Assembly: GCA_947396885.1 (NCBI GenBank)
Contig: OX377202.1
Location: forward strand, 63,460,643-63,524,642
Reading direction: 5' to 3'
From: Heligmosomoides polygyrus polygyrus
Taxonomy: Eukaryota; Nematoda; Chromadorea; Rhabditida; Heligmosomidae
DNA length: 64,000 nt
Shown here: in pieces, positions 23,201-35,200 of the stretch
Numbering within the stretch: position 1 is the first letter of the stretch
How the letters are laid out: every line of letters starts with the position of its first letter
Notes under the pieces: model-generated
Told to the model about the DNA's origin: nothing
What the model saw: the letters and a program-made list of their open reading frames with translations, nothing else
Databases searched by the model: none
Translations under genes and position numbers: made by a program

Positions 23201-26200
23201 TTCTTGCTGATTTCAACAGTTTTTCCGGAGCAGTGATAGGATGGTGAAGACAGCGGTATTAGTGAAGACTAGAGGGAATAGTGATAAATTTGATCAGAAA
23301 ACAGTCCGTTAAAATTATAGTTGAATTTTCTGAAAACTTTCTTTAAGTCGTTTAGCTAGATTTTAACGAAAAACGTCGTTATTTCGTTAAATTGTTAACC
23401 GCTACATGTGCACCCTGTCGTATACCAGCTGTGGATCATACGTGGCCTACTATACGAAAACGCCTCTGGTTCGCTATCTCCCAATCTGGTCTGGTTCCGG
23501 CCCGTCTTGAAAAAGAAAATGCTTGCTGGACCAACAGCGAGTAGATCCGGGTCGACGTAAGCAGCGCCTTTGCAGCCTGCTCAACGTATGGAAATAAAAT
23601 GCACGATGTTGAAGGAACTTTTAGAAAGGAATTACCTCTTACCACCTTGGAACAGATCGAGCTTCTGAGTATCTCCATTATTCAGCATGCAGTCGAAGGC
23701 TCGCCCACTATTCTTCGCTTCGACCCAGATCGCGTCGTTGAACAAGAATGTCTCATAACGACATTTCAAAACGCTTACTTCTACACGAGGAATTTCGAAG
23801 AAGCACAGCAGAAACTGAGGTGAACAGAGCCTTTCTTCAGACACACTGGCACACCTGCCTCACCTTCTGTGTTCTTGCAGAATGTTCACCAGCAGCATGA
23901 AGCGCCCGTTTGTTGTCCGCTACAACCCGTACACGGAAAGCATTGAGGTGAGTGCGTCAGGCCGCAGCAGAAGCTGGTACGAACTTCGAGAGATGGAGAA
24001 CGCGACTGTACGATGTGCCAAAGAGATTTCAGCAGCTAGAAGGCATGTAATGCGGTGACCACAATGTTTTCCTTGAGAGGCTCTGGCTCGCAGACTCCGT
24101 AGGACGGTTTAGTGGTATTTGCAATTAGCCTCTCCGTGCCCAAAGTACTTTCGTACGTGTCCAAAAATGCGATTCAGAGACAATTTGCTATCTCCCGAAC
24201 AAGATTGTTGTCAGGCACGTGAAGCAACAAATTGAAATGCTGACATGTTGGCGGGGTTGTTGTTCTCGCCTTAAGTTCTACTCTTTCTTCTGCTTCTCTA
24301 ATTCAAAGGAAGCTTTGACATGAAATGGCAAGTATACTCGATAGCTGTTAGATCGTTGCTTATGATGTGGCCGATTTTCCTATCTCATAAGCTGGGCAAT
24401 TTTTCGCGCCTAAGGATGTCCCCGGTCCAGGCATTGTATACAGTTTCTGAGGGCGCAGAATCTCCGTTTCTTATCATTTTTAGCCTTTATGGCATACATA
24501 GTTGCGTCTCGGCGAGTTTTTGACGTCGTTACAGTATGAATCAAAGTGATATTCGGGTGCTCTGCTTATATGACCGGAAGGGTGGACACAACGTCGCGGC
24601 CACAGCTTGTAAAATCAACGCTGCATTTGGGGAGGATTTCCTCAAGGAACGCATAATCCAACTCCGGCTCGAAACGTCTCGATATGGAGATGAAAGCCTC
24701 GGAGATGAAGACCGAGGTAGGCCGCCATCACGCCTTAACGACGACCAACTCAAAGCACCGCGTCCACGGCAGCGACTGTCGCGTGACGCTCCACCGCGGT
24801 CGTACAAGTTACCACTGATGGCCCTTTGAGAACGCCGGATGTGAAGCATTTCAGGTTGTTTTTCGGCATTTCGAAGATTGCAGTCATGGAGATTTCATAG
24901 GGCAACGACGTGTTTCTGAGGATCATTGCTTACACGTTCGTGATCTTCAGCCTTGAAAATGCTCGCTAGTATGCTATCCAGGCCGCATTTTCATCTCCTG
25001 ATTGCAAAAAATGGTACTCTTAGGCACCTGTTTGTTTAAGGGGGAACGCTGAACTGTTTAATGCATGGCCTGTGCAAGCCATTGCTCAGGTGATACGTGA
25101 ATCTATGAAAGTAACGTGGAATTAGGATGGGTGGCGAATTTCCAATCCGTTTGACTGATCTCGGCTTTTGATCCTTTTATTTGTCGCAGACATTGAATTT
25201 GTAGTACGAAACAAACAAAATCCAGTGATTAGTCAATTTCTCGGTGAAGTCTTGTGAGGGAAGCTAGAAGGTGACACACTGCCGCAGTGAAAATCATTTT
25301 CTATACTCTTTCCAATAGTGAAAAGTTCGTGGAGAATGGGTGCTCACTGTGGGTGATTCACAGTCTTTCAGTTGCGGTGCTTCCTACCCGGGTTTCATCC
25401 ACTCACAAGCTCTTTCATCGCTTCGTCCGCAAAGAAAGCAGCTCAGCGGTTCTGAATCAGGCCACAGCCGACCGGTGAAGTCGTCCCGTTGCGGCAACTT
25501 TTGCCGAGCTTACTTCACCATTGGGAATAGCATCGTAATCAAAGCCACATTTCCTGATAAGCGGTTTTCTAGCGAAGATATTTTGAACTTTTCAAGTCTA
25601 AAAAGATTTTTCTTCTTAACTTGATAAAATATTGTTGTTCCATACTCAAGCATCGGCTAACGTAAGTCTTATAGTCCTTGACGAGGAGAGCGGTTTTTGT
25701 GGAAGGTCTTCTAAAAGAATGTGTACTACAGCCATCGCTTTACTTGCAATTTGCACGCAATGCGCGTCTAAAGTCTAATTTGCATCGAAGAGAAGCCCAA
25801 GATCTGTTGCTTGAGCAGCGCTTGTAATGTCATTTTCGCCTAATTTGTATTGTAGCCGGGATTTGTTCTTCCTAAATGCAGCAGCTCAGTTTTCCTTCTG
25901 ACAAAGGGAGCCGCTTCTCGTGGGACGAGCGATAAGCAACATGAATGGCTCGTTGCAAAAAGTTTCGATTGTGGGGGTGATGAGCCCGCAGCCGAAACTT
26001 TTTGTAACGTGTTAAATTTCCAAGTCATCCGCGAAAGCTATGCATTTCACTCCTAAGCTCATTATTAGGGTCGGCAGCCCGTGGGTATAGATATTGAATA
26101 GAATCGGGGATAGAGCACAACATTGGGGAACACTACTGAGAGCCGGTTGAGGTGCTGAATAATGGGATCAACGCGTACAGTAAAAGTTCTGTGATCTCAA

Positions 26201-29200
26201 AATTCATTCATTCATTATTCGCTGATGTGTACACACCATAATCAGTCTAGCACTAAGTCTCTTAAGCGGCTTTCACACTGCCGTTGCTGCTGTGGCAGCA
26301 ACGAGCAACGAAAAGGGGGCGGAGTTCGAGCTTGTTGCAGCCGCACGCGGTGAGATAAGATAATGAGATAAGGCTTGCGATATGCCTCCGTTGACGAGCA
26401 TCAGCAACGAGAAATGATGGCGACCATTCCACGTTGCTGAGGCCGCTCAACCGTTGTGCAACCGATGCCGGTGTTGCTGATGCAGGGTTGCAGCAAGAGA
26501 GGTGTGAAAGCCCCTCGTTGCTGCTGTTGCTCCTCTGCGCCTTTGCGGTATACTTCATCACTACGACATCGGTTGCGCAACAGCAACAACGGCAGTATGA
26601 AAGCCGCTTTATGCAGAAGCCTTCGATAGGGCACACCCTACCAAAGGCTTCTGCAAAATCAAAATAAATCACATAGAGCCACTCTACATATGTTATCTAG
26701 ATCATTGGTCCAGTCATTCCAAGCTTGTTCCATAGCCGTCTCGGCGGATCTCCTCCTCTGAAAACCATACTGGTTAGGAGAGATAATATTGTGGTGATCC
26801 AAATAAGGATTAATTTTTAGAGAACTTTTTCGAAAAGACGAGGAAACATAGGTGCGACACTAATCGGCTGATAATTTTGCGGTGTCGTAAATGGGGGTTT
26901 TTTCGGTGTTAAGGAAAACATGAGCGGTATTTAATTGGGCGTTTCAGTGTAAGGCGTAGGCCTGGAATATAAAACATAGGAAAATGTAAAATTCTACGAA
27001 GTGAAGAAAGGTGTGAAATAATAGAATTTTTAAAATTGTAATTAATTAAAAGAATGACATGTCTCAAAATATAAAACATATAAAAAGGTTCGTTTCGCCA
27101 CTGCCTTCAGACGAACCCCTGTGTTATTCTCCTCTCGTGGCTCTTCAGTGAAAAAGAGTATATTTTAAGATTTCTTTAAAATCTGTCTGTAAAAGAAGAG
27201 AGATAGGAAAACGAAAATGGAAGAGAGAACAGATGGGGAAAGATGAGAAAAATTGGAAGTGCGAAGTTGGAAGTTCTTCATTTTTTCATTTCATTCGGCC
27301 AGTTCAAGTTTTCCGCCAAAATCGGCTATTTCTTATGCAACGACCTAATAGCAGTGTACTCGGTGCTCAACTAAAAAAGGATCCTGCTGAAGATGGTTCA
27401 CTGATTTATGCAGCCTCTCAATAAGTGAAAGTCGAAGATTGTTGTTCTTTCCCCGATCAGTAGTAGGCTGTGGTTGGGATCAGTTACCACTAATGCGCAC
27501 TACTACACGTGGTTCCAAACACCGAGAGGTTACGACCCTCAATCCAGCTGGAGAAAGCCTCCGAGCGGCAATAAACGTCCCCCACTGCAGCTATAGAAAC
27601 TCTCCTGATCATTTCAACAGCGCAATGACCATTTTGTGTATGGGAATGAATATCTTCTTCCGATTTTTACTTTTATTTTTATTTTATTATTATGATATGA
27701 TTTTTATGATTTTTATTTTATTATTATTTTTTTTTTCATGTCGGCGACATCCCGTAGAAGTAGAATGCGCTGGCGCATCCCAGAAGGGATTGAGTAACGC
27801 CGTCCTTTATCCTTTTATTCTTTATTATTATTTTAGCGCTAGTTTCTACGTGCCGCCTATTCTAATTGCTATTCAATATCAGGGCATTCTTGCCAACGCT
27901 ATATATCGGCACGTTAGTATCGTAACATGAGTCTTGCAATAAGGCCTGAAAGCTTTTGCACTCTCTGGAAATTACTTTAACAAATGAATGATTCATACAG
28001 TTCGTTCCTAAGATATTTTCGCACATTGCGCAGTTTCTTTTTAAGGCACCTTCCTTGGTTTGCTGTTTAGGCGAGATTTGGCAGTTCTCATATTTTTCCC
28101 GTGACAATGTCCACCGAGTTTTATAGAAGACAAATTAAGCAAAATAGAGACATAAACTTTTGTCCATGTTCATAGAAGATAACTATTGGGTTGGAAAAAA
28201 GTCTCTTCAGACTTCGAAAAGTTTTTTACCGTTCTCCTTGTAAGCGCACTAGCCAATATTGATTGCTGATTTCGTAATCCTATCACACTTGTCTACCGTT
28301 TGCACGCGTACATAGGTCGAGATGCTTCTTGTACTTCGTTATCTATCCAATCTTCCGGACTCAATGCCAGATCTACCTCATGGCCGTTTTCGGCACGGCA
28401 TTCTTCATGGATTCATTAAAGGATCTACAGCATGTCAGGCAGCCGACCAAATTAACCAAATATATGGCTTGGGATCTACTACTCATCGCGCCTGTTATGA
28501 GTGGTTCGCAAAGTTTTTAAAGGGAGATTATTCACTCGAAGACTATCTAAGGTCAGGAAGATCAACTGAATTGGACGACACTGAAGCACTCCATCAAGAA
28601 AATAGTTTCTGCCGCGGATTGTGACAGGTGATGAGTCCTGGGTTCTGCATGCCAAATTCCAAAGAAAAAGGCAATAGGTACAAAAAGGAGAGAACCCTAA
28701 GCCTGATCTCAAGCCAATGTCCACGAAAGGAAGATTCTCTTGAGTGTTTGGTGGGATGTCAGAGGAGTGATTTGCTGAGAAAATCTCAGAAGTGGAGAGA
28801 CACTTACTGCTGCCACATACTGTGGCGAACTCCACAAAGTCGTCGCAACTCTCCAAGAAAACAGGGCGGGGAAGTCAAAGGTGATGATCCTGCATGGCGA
28901 TGCAAAACCACATGCTGCTAGACTCACAAGAGAAACAATAAGGGAGCTGGGCTGGGAGGTAATGCCACATCCACCGTATAGCCCTGACCTCGGCCCTACC
29001 GATTACCATTTCTTCCGTGCTCTGAGGCAAGAAATTGGAAAGAAATATTCAGAACGGATGAAGACCTCAAAAATTGGATTCAGCAATTGTTCGACTCCGG
29101 AACCGCAGTCTTTTAAGCGAGAAGAATTGGAAAATTACCCAGTTTTTGGAGAAGTGTAATGGAACAAAATGGAGTTTATCTCAATTGATTTGACTTTGTA

Positions 29201-32200
29201 GTTGTGAAGTAATCTTTGAAAAAAAAATGAAAAGACTTTTTTCCAACCTAATATTTCATTTGTAAATTGATCTCGAACTAAGGAAGTATCTCACGGTTAC
29301 TCTTTCCCACCGATAATATATTTCCTTACTGTCAAAGGGTGCAAAAGGATAGAAATTCCTTTACGATTTGCAACGTGATTGCGTTCACCTCTTTTCAAAC
29401 CTCAAACTTTTTCACAACTAGAAAATCTTCCTTCTGGCGACAACATGCCCGTTCATTCTATCGCCAAGCAATAGCAACTGCAAGCTTATGCAGCACGAGA
29501 CTGGACTCCTTCCTGTTTGCAAAACGGTATTAGGCGTATTTATTTACACTTTTGTCTAACGCTCGCATAACTGCACACGTGAATAGCTGTAGTAACGGTG
29601 TACATAAGAGCATATTACAGTACGGCCTCTTAACATTCACGAATTTACGTTTGTGTTCCAAAAATCTAGAAATGGGAACAACAGCAAGGATAGAAACTGA
29701 AGACCAAAATAGAATGAAGATCAGGCAAAAGGATGAGGGATAAAGGACGGCGTTACCCAATCCCTTTAGGGCTGCGCCACGCATTCTACTTTAACGCGAT
29801 GGCTTGGAGGCGATTTATGCTTATACAGTGACTTGCGGTGACCAGCCGATGAACAATTAAGTGTTCTATTCTTCCCAGATAAGTGTGGTAGCATTTGACC
29901 GCCCACGGAGGGGTGAAAGGCTTGGTTGGTTCTGGGGGGAAATCCGAACCAAGAACCTGGCGTCGCTTCTCTATTGCCGGCACCTCCTCAGACTGCGCCA
30001 CACGCGCCTAAACGTAAGGTAACCAGTAAGAAATCCCTAGAGATCTACTAGCAGCGAATTCATAAATAAACGCTCTGAATGCACTGTACCCTTCTAATTC
30101 TTTGCGATAGAGATTAAACGTTGAGCAGTTCAGACCTCTAGGGTTATGGTGTTTAAAAAGGTGATTTAATCTGCATGCTGGCTGCCAGAAGAAAACAACG
30201 ATGCGATCTCCTCTTTTTTATCTTTGTAAGAGTTATATTTGTAAGCCTTATCCGGGCATTTTTCCCTGAAGGTAGTGACAGCCGGAAACAGGTAGTTTAT
30301 TTTTCTACTCTCGCAAAGTGACGACAAGCCAACTGATTTAGGTCTGTCCTTTCCACCTGAATTAAGGTAATAATGATATACGGGATGCATGATGTAGCAC
30401 TTGTTCCATCCATTACGATTTTTTGCAAGGTGTTCTTCCTTAACACGTAGTATGCGACCTATCCAAAACGTGAATAATGGTGTCAACTGTTTGCTGTCAC
30501 CGTTTGGAAACCTAGGCAGGAAGTCGTGCACAGAACTTTTAGGGCTCTCATTCTGTTATCTTGTTCAGTTTCTGTTCGACACTTTCATCGAGTTCTAGCA
30601 CAGGAACTAAATTGCTACAAAAAATCAGCTTAAAATAGGACGATGCCTCGTTGGATCGAAATTGTAGTGCGACAAGAGTTGCCAGCTCAACCCCACCACA
30701 CTCCCGCTCCTAGCCTCAACACCTAGACCCTTAACATTTTCACATGAACTTTCATCAGATAAGGCCTGCCTCCACACATCCCTACTGAAGAAGAGTGACT
30801 ATCTGACTTCTGAAAATCACTCGTTTTTCGGGTTCGCTGGAGGGGTGCTTATCTAGCCGACTCTTGCAATTATAACCAACCATGAGCATAGGCCCCTAGC
30901 AATTGCGGCAGGTCTCCTTAACTGTTTCCCCTCGAGAGCTTGGTGTTTGGTTCCCGACTGTTCGAGTCAGCTTTCACGCTGCTCCTGCTATACACAATTT
31001 AGTGCTCCAGTAATCAATGCAACAGTCAGCCATAAACAAACAGTTGTCAAAGCCGAGATACCGTAAAGTAGGGGGGGGGTGGTCTAATCAACAATGGTCA
31101 TTCCATGGACGCCGGTAGCTTTCCCCGCGGCTAAATGAGGGCGTTTTTGGATCGCCTCTGCCTTTGGAACGAGCTGTCGTAAGGATGCATTTGGCTGCTT
31201 ACAGTGTTCACTAAAATGGACTCAGGTAAAGGCAAATGAGAGGCTTCGGACGGCTGGAACCCTAGCCCTGCCACTCTTCGAGTACAATTGCTGCAATCAG
31301 GCAGACCTTCCTCAGCGGCGTCACTGGATACGGCATTAATCAAAGGAGATTAGTGGCCCTCACTGGCACTCATGTTACCCAGGGAAGCAATAGGAAGTCG
31401 TTTTAGGTGCACTCTGGGGCAAGCTTCATATAGCAGTTACTCCACTCTTTGAAGGCATTTACAATTGTTCTTTAATTCGTTTCCAGAAATGAATAAATAA
31501 GTAAATGGTGTTGTTGAAGTAGCGATCTCGCGAAGCTGTGCACCAGGATTGTCACACCACTTTATTCGGATTAGGCTTCGTCGGTTTCGCCACCTTCAGA
31601 TCCGAAAAAATGTTGCAAAAGGCGAAGGTTACAGAGGCGATGCTGGGAAAGAAAGGAAGGCTGACATTTAATTTGGAGGCCAAGGGTCGCCCGTTACCGT
31701 CAGACGGAGATTGGCGTTGACGAATGGAGCTTAGCCCAAGGGATTACTCACTCTAAAGGCCTCCTAGGTAATGATCCAGGGTGTCTTGCCGACAGAAGCC
31801 GACAGAGGCTCCCGCTTTTGGGTCACAGATCGCATCCGATGGGTTTTGGGGTTTTGGGACACGATCCGTGGTGCCTCGAGGGTGGGTTTTCCGCGCCGTC
31901 CACGTGCAAGAATCGTGACCGCCACCTGTACCAGTCAGACATGACCATGACACTGAACCATGTGCTCAGACACTGTAGTCGATCTTTGAGACGTTATAAG
32001 GTGATTTAGGTGTTCCTAAACTATTATGCACGACGGCCTTCCCGTATCTCCAACGCACTCCTGACTGCATCACATAGATGACACAAGGTATACATAGTTC
32101 CCGAGGTCGTGTAGTCTCCTTGCTTTCCAAGAGGGCGGATCGTTGGTGCAGGGGCGGTCTAGACTACAGTAGAAACTCTCAGGTGTAATGAAGAGCAAGC

Positions 32201-35200
32201 GATATGGTGAGAAGTCACAGAAGATGAGAAGAAATCACCAAATATGCCAATATTTCCGAGTGCAGGTTTGGAGGAGGTGGACGGCGTTCCCCTGGGGTCA
32301 CCGGGATTGGCAATGTGACGGTATCGAGCGACGCACTCTCGGCCAGATTTGAATTTAGGGCGCAACACGTGGACGAGGGGGGGGGGGCAGTCCCTGGCTT
32401 CGACCGCCTTAAGCATAGCAGTCGGATTTGGTGACCTGGAATTTCCCCCATTGTACGCGTACGTACGTGTACTGCAAGTTGCAGCGAGAGGGGCCTGGTC
32501 AAACGTGTAAAAACCCGTAACTTTTTCGAGTACTGATGGACTGCCCCCACCCCGTCCACTAGTTGCGCCGAATTTAGTTTTGCGCACAACCAAAATGTAC
32601 GCCGTAGCACAGCGCGTAAAATCGTAGATGGCCTTCAGTTCCCACATGACGGCCCCATTAGGGAATGGTTTCGACCTCCTATGGAACTTCAAGTCGAGGC
32701 CAGGATCATTAGAAAGAGCTCGGAATGCTGATTACGAATGTGGGTGTCAAAATTGCAAAGTGAAATTCCTGAGCGAGTCATGATATTCCGAAGTTGTCGG
32801 GCCTGACCACAGGCTGGCCGTGCGAAAGAGCTGGCGCGAGAGCGATAAGTCATAAGTGCTTCGTAAGAATGCACATCTAGCTGCGGCAGTGGAGCAGTGG
32901 TAGTACTCCCGCTCGTCACGTGTAACTTTTTGTTCGGTCACATAGGTGCTTGTTTTTCGCACATCATGATTTATCTTCGAAATAACAGTTTACTCCAACA
33001 ACAATGTTCTAACACATTTGCTTAAGCCTGGAACGGCTGGTAGAGAGGCTATATGTTGTTACAGGATGATTTGTTGCGATCAAAACTCTTGCGCCAACGG
33101 CCAAACGCGGTCAAACAGCGCCGGTGGTGTAAGGCGAACATCGCTGCCCGGAAAGCAGAAGATGCGGGTTCGAGTCCCGCCTGGCGCAAGAGTTTTGATC
33201 GCAACAAAACATCCTGTAATAACATATAGTTTACTCTAAATTATAAGATGTGTTTGATTGGTGGTGATGTCCGTTCCTCCACATGGTGCCACTGGAAACT
33301 GATCTCTTTTGCGAGCCGATCTGAACACGGACACTCGAATGCAGGCGACAGGCCCTAGTGACAGGCCGGTCTATGAACAGCCCATGTCACATCATATGGT
33401 TGATGGTGCTGAATGCTTCACGAGATAATGCTACGGCGTCCGCGGGAGCCGGCTCGCACTCGCAAAGCCCGGCGTCCGCGTGAGAAGTATGCGAGGGTCC
33501 CCGATGCGATGACAGCATCGGGTGGACAATGTGTTAGTCGAAAAGTCCCGCAACTGAACAAGACCGGGGTGACAACGCTGAACGTGGGTACGTTGTCGGT
33601 GCCGCTCCTTTGAGTTTGCAGAGGCACTGGAGCGACGGACGATTGACTTGTGTGCGGTGCAGGAGTCGAGGTGGTCCTGTAGCAAGTCAAGAGACATAGG
33701 CCGAGGCCATTCTGTGTGGCAGTCCTAGGCCCACCAGAGGTGTTGGCATAATCGTCTCCGAACTGTTCCGAGACGCTATTGCAAGCGTGGAACGTTTCAA
33801 TGGCCGCTTGATGAAGGTCGTAGTCGCTGTAGAACGGCGGCGGTATCATCTTTTCTCTTCATATGCTCCACAGAACCCTTCATCTACCCCTCATCGCGCT
33901 GAAGGGGTGAACATCACCTTAGAGATGGCTAACGGCAAAATGATCACTCAGTTCACGATGCATTGTCGTCTATGGGCGGCTCTATCCCTGGCCAGGAACA
34001 TGTGAGTAACCAGACCACCGCCATGGCTCAAACAGTTGAACCCGCGCCCAGTCCTCCGCGCCGGAGGTGGTCTTCTACGAGTCGGTTAAACCCACCTCCG
34101 GCGAGGGGCCATCCGGTCTCGGAGTTAAACTATCAGGAGGTCACTGGAATCGGACTGCCAGAAACCTCCTCCCAAGACGACACGGAAACTGCCTATTATC
34201 TGCACTTATTACTGTCGTTCGATCGCATCTGAGCAGGATCTTCGGACACTGCTTTACAGAAGCCGCAACATCAAATACGACGTTATCGCCCTGCAGGAAA
34301 CGAAAGGCAGAACGGAAACCATAAGAAGGACCGACCACAACGAGCTTCTCATTATCGGAGCAAAGGTGGACAGAAAGAATATTGGCGGAGTTGGATTTCT
34401 CGTCAATGCGACAGTGCACCACTTAGTAGACTCTTACAAGATCATCAGTCCGCGAGTAGCTGTTCTGCGTCTGGAAACCAAAGATCAAGGAATCATCTCC
34501 ATTACAAATGGATATTCTCCAACATCAAGCTATTCGAAAGGACTGTCAACGACGAGAAGAGCTGCTACAAAGTTGTTGTTAAGGACTTTAACGCTACCGT
34601 AGGTACGAATGACCATGACGAATGGGTCATCAATGTAACTACCCTTATGTCATGAATATTTCAAACTTTGAAAACCTAGGGACACGAAACATAGGATAAA
34701 TCTGCGACAGAACCTTCAGTAGGTTGTCTCTCCGGGTCATATTGAACTCCACGCTATTTGCCATGCCAGACGACCTGATCCTTTTCGTAACCTTCTTCAT
34801 CGGGCCGAAGAAAAACCTCTAGAGGTGTCACCAATGTCATCATAGCAGTTTTTTGCCTTCAAGCATTTTTACAAACGTGTATGATAGTTTCCCCCGCTAT
34901 TTAATCAAACACGTCTTATGATTTAGAATAAACGGTCATTTCAAGGATAATTCATGATGTGCAAAAAAATTGGCACCAATGGGGACCGAGCGAACAAGTT
35001 TACACGTGGCGGGTGGAAACACTGCTCCTGCACCAATGCCGCAGCTGGTAAACCTTTCTGATAGAGCCCTAATTACTCATCGCTCCCGCGTTAGCTCTTT
35101 CGCACGGCCAGCCTGTGGTCAGGCCACCCAACATCGGCAGGCCGTAACTCGATCAGGAGTTTCATTCTGCAGTATTGACATCTATACCTGTAATCAGCAT

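Noticed and set aside
28186..29251. mariner as an active autonomous element
   Set aside because: Several frameshifts and a shortened linker break the transposase.
33118..33187. Functional tRNA-Ser(GGA)
   Set aside because: C at position 33, four-pair anticodon stem, no long variable arm, and a position inside a SINE-like foldback.
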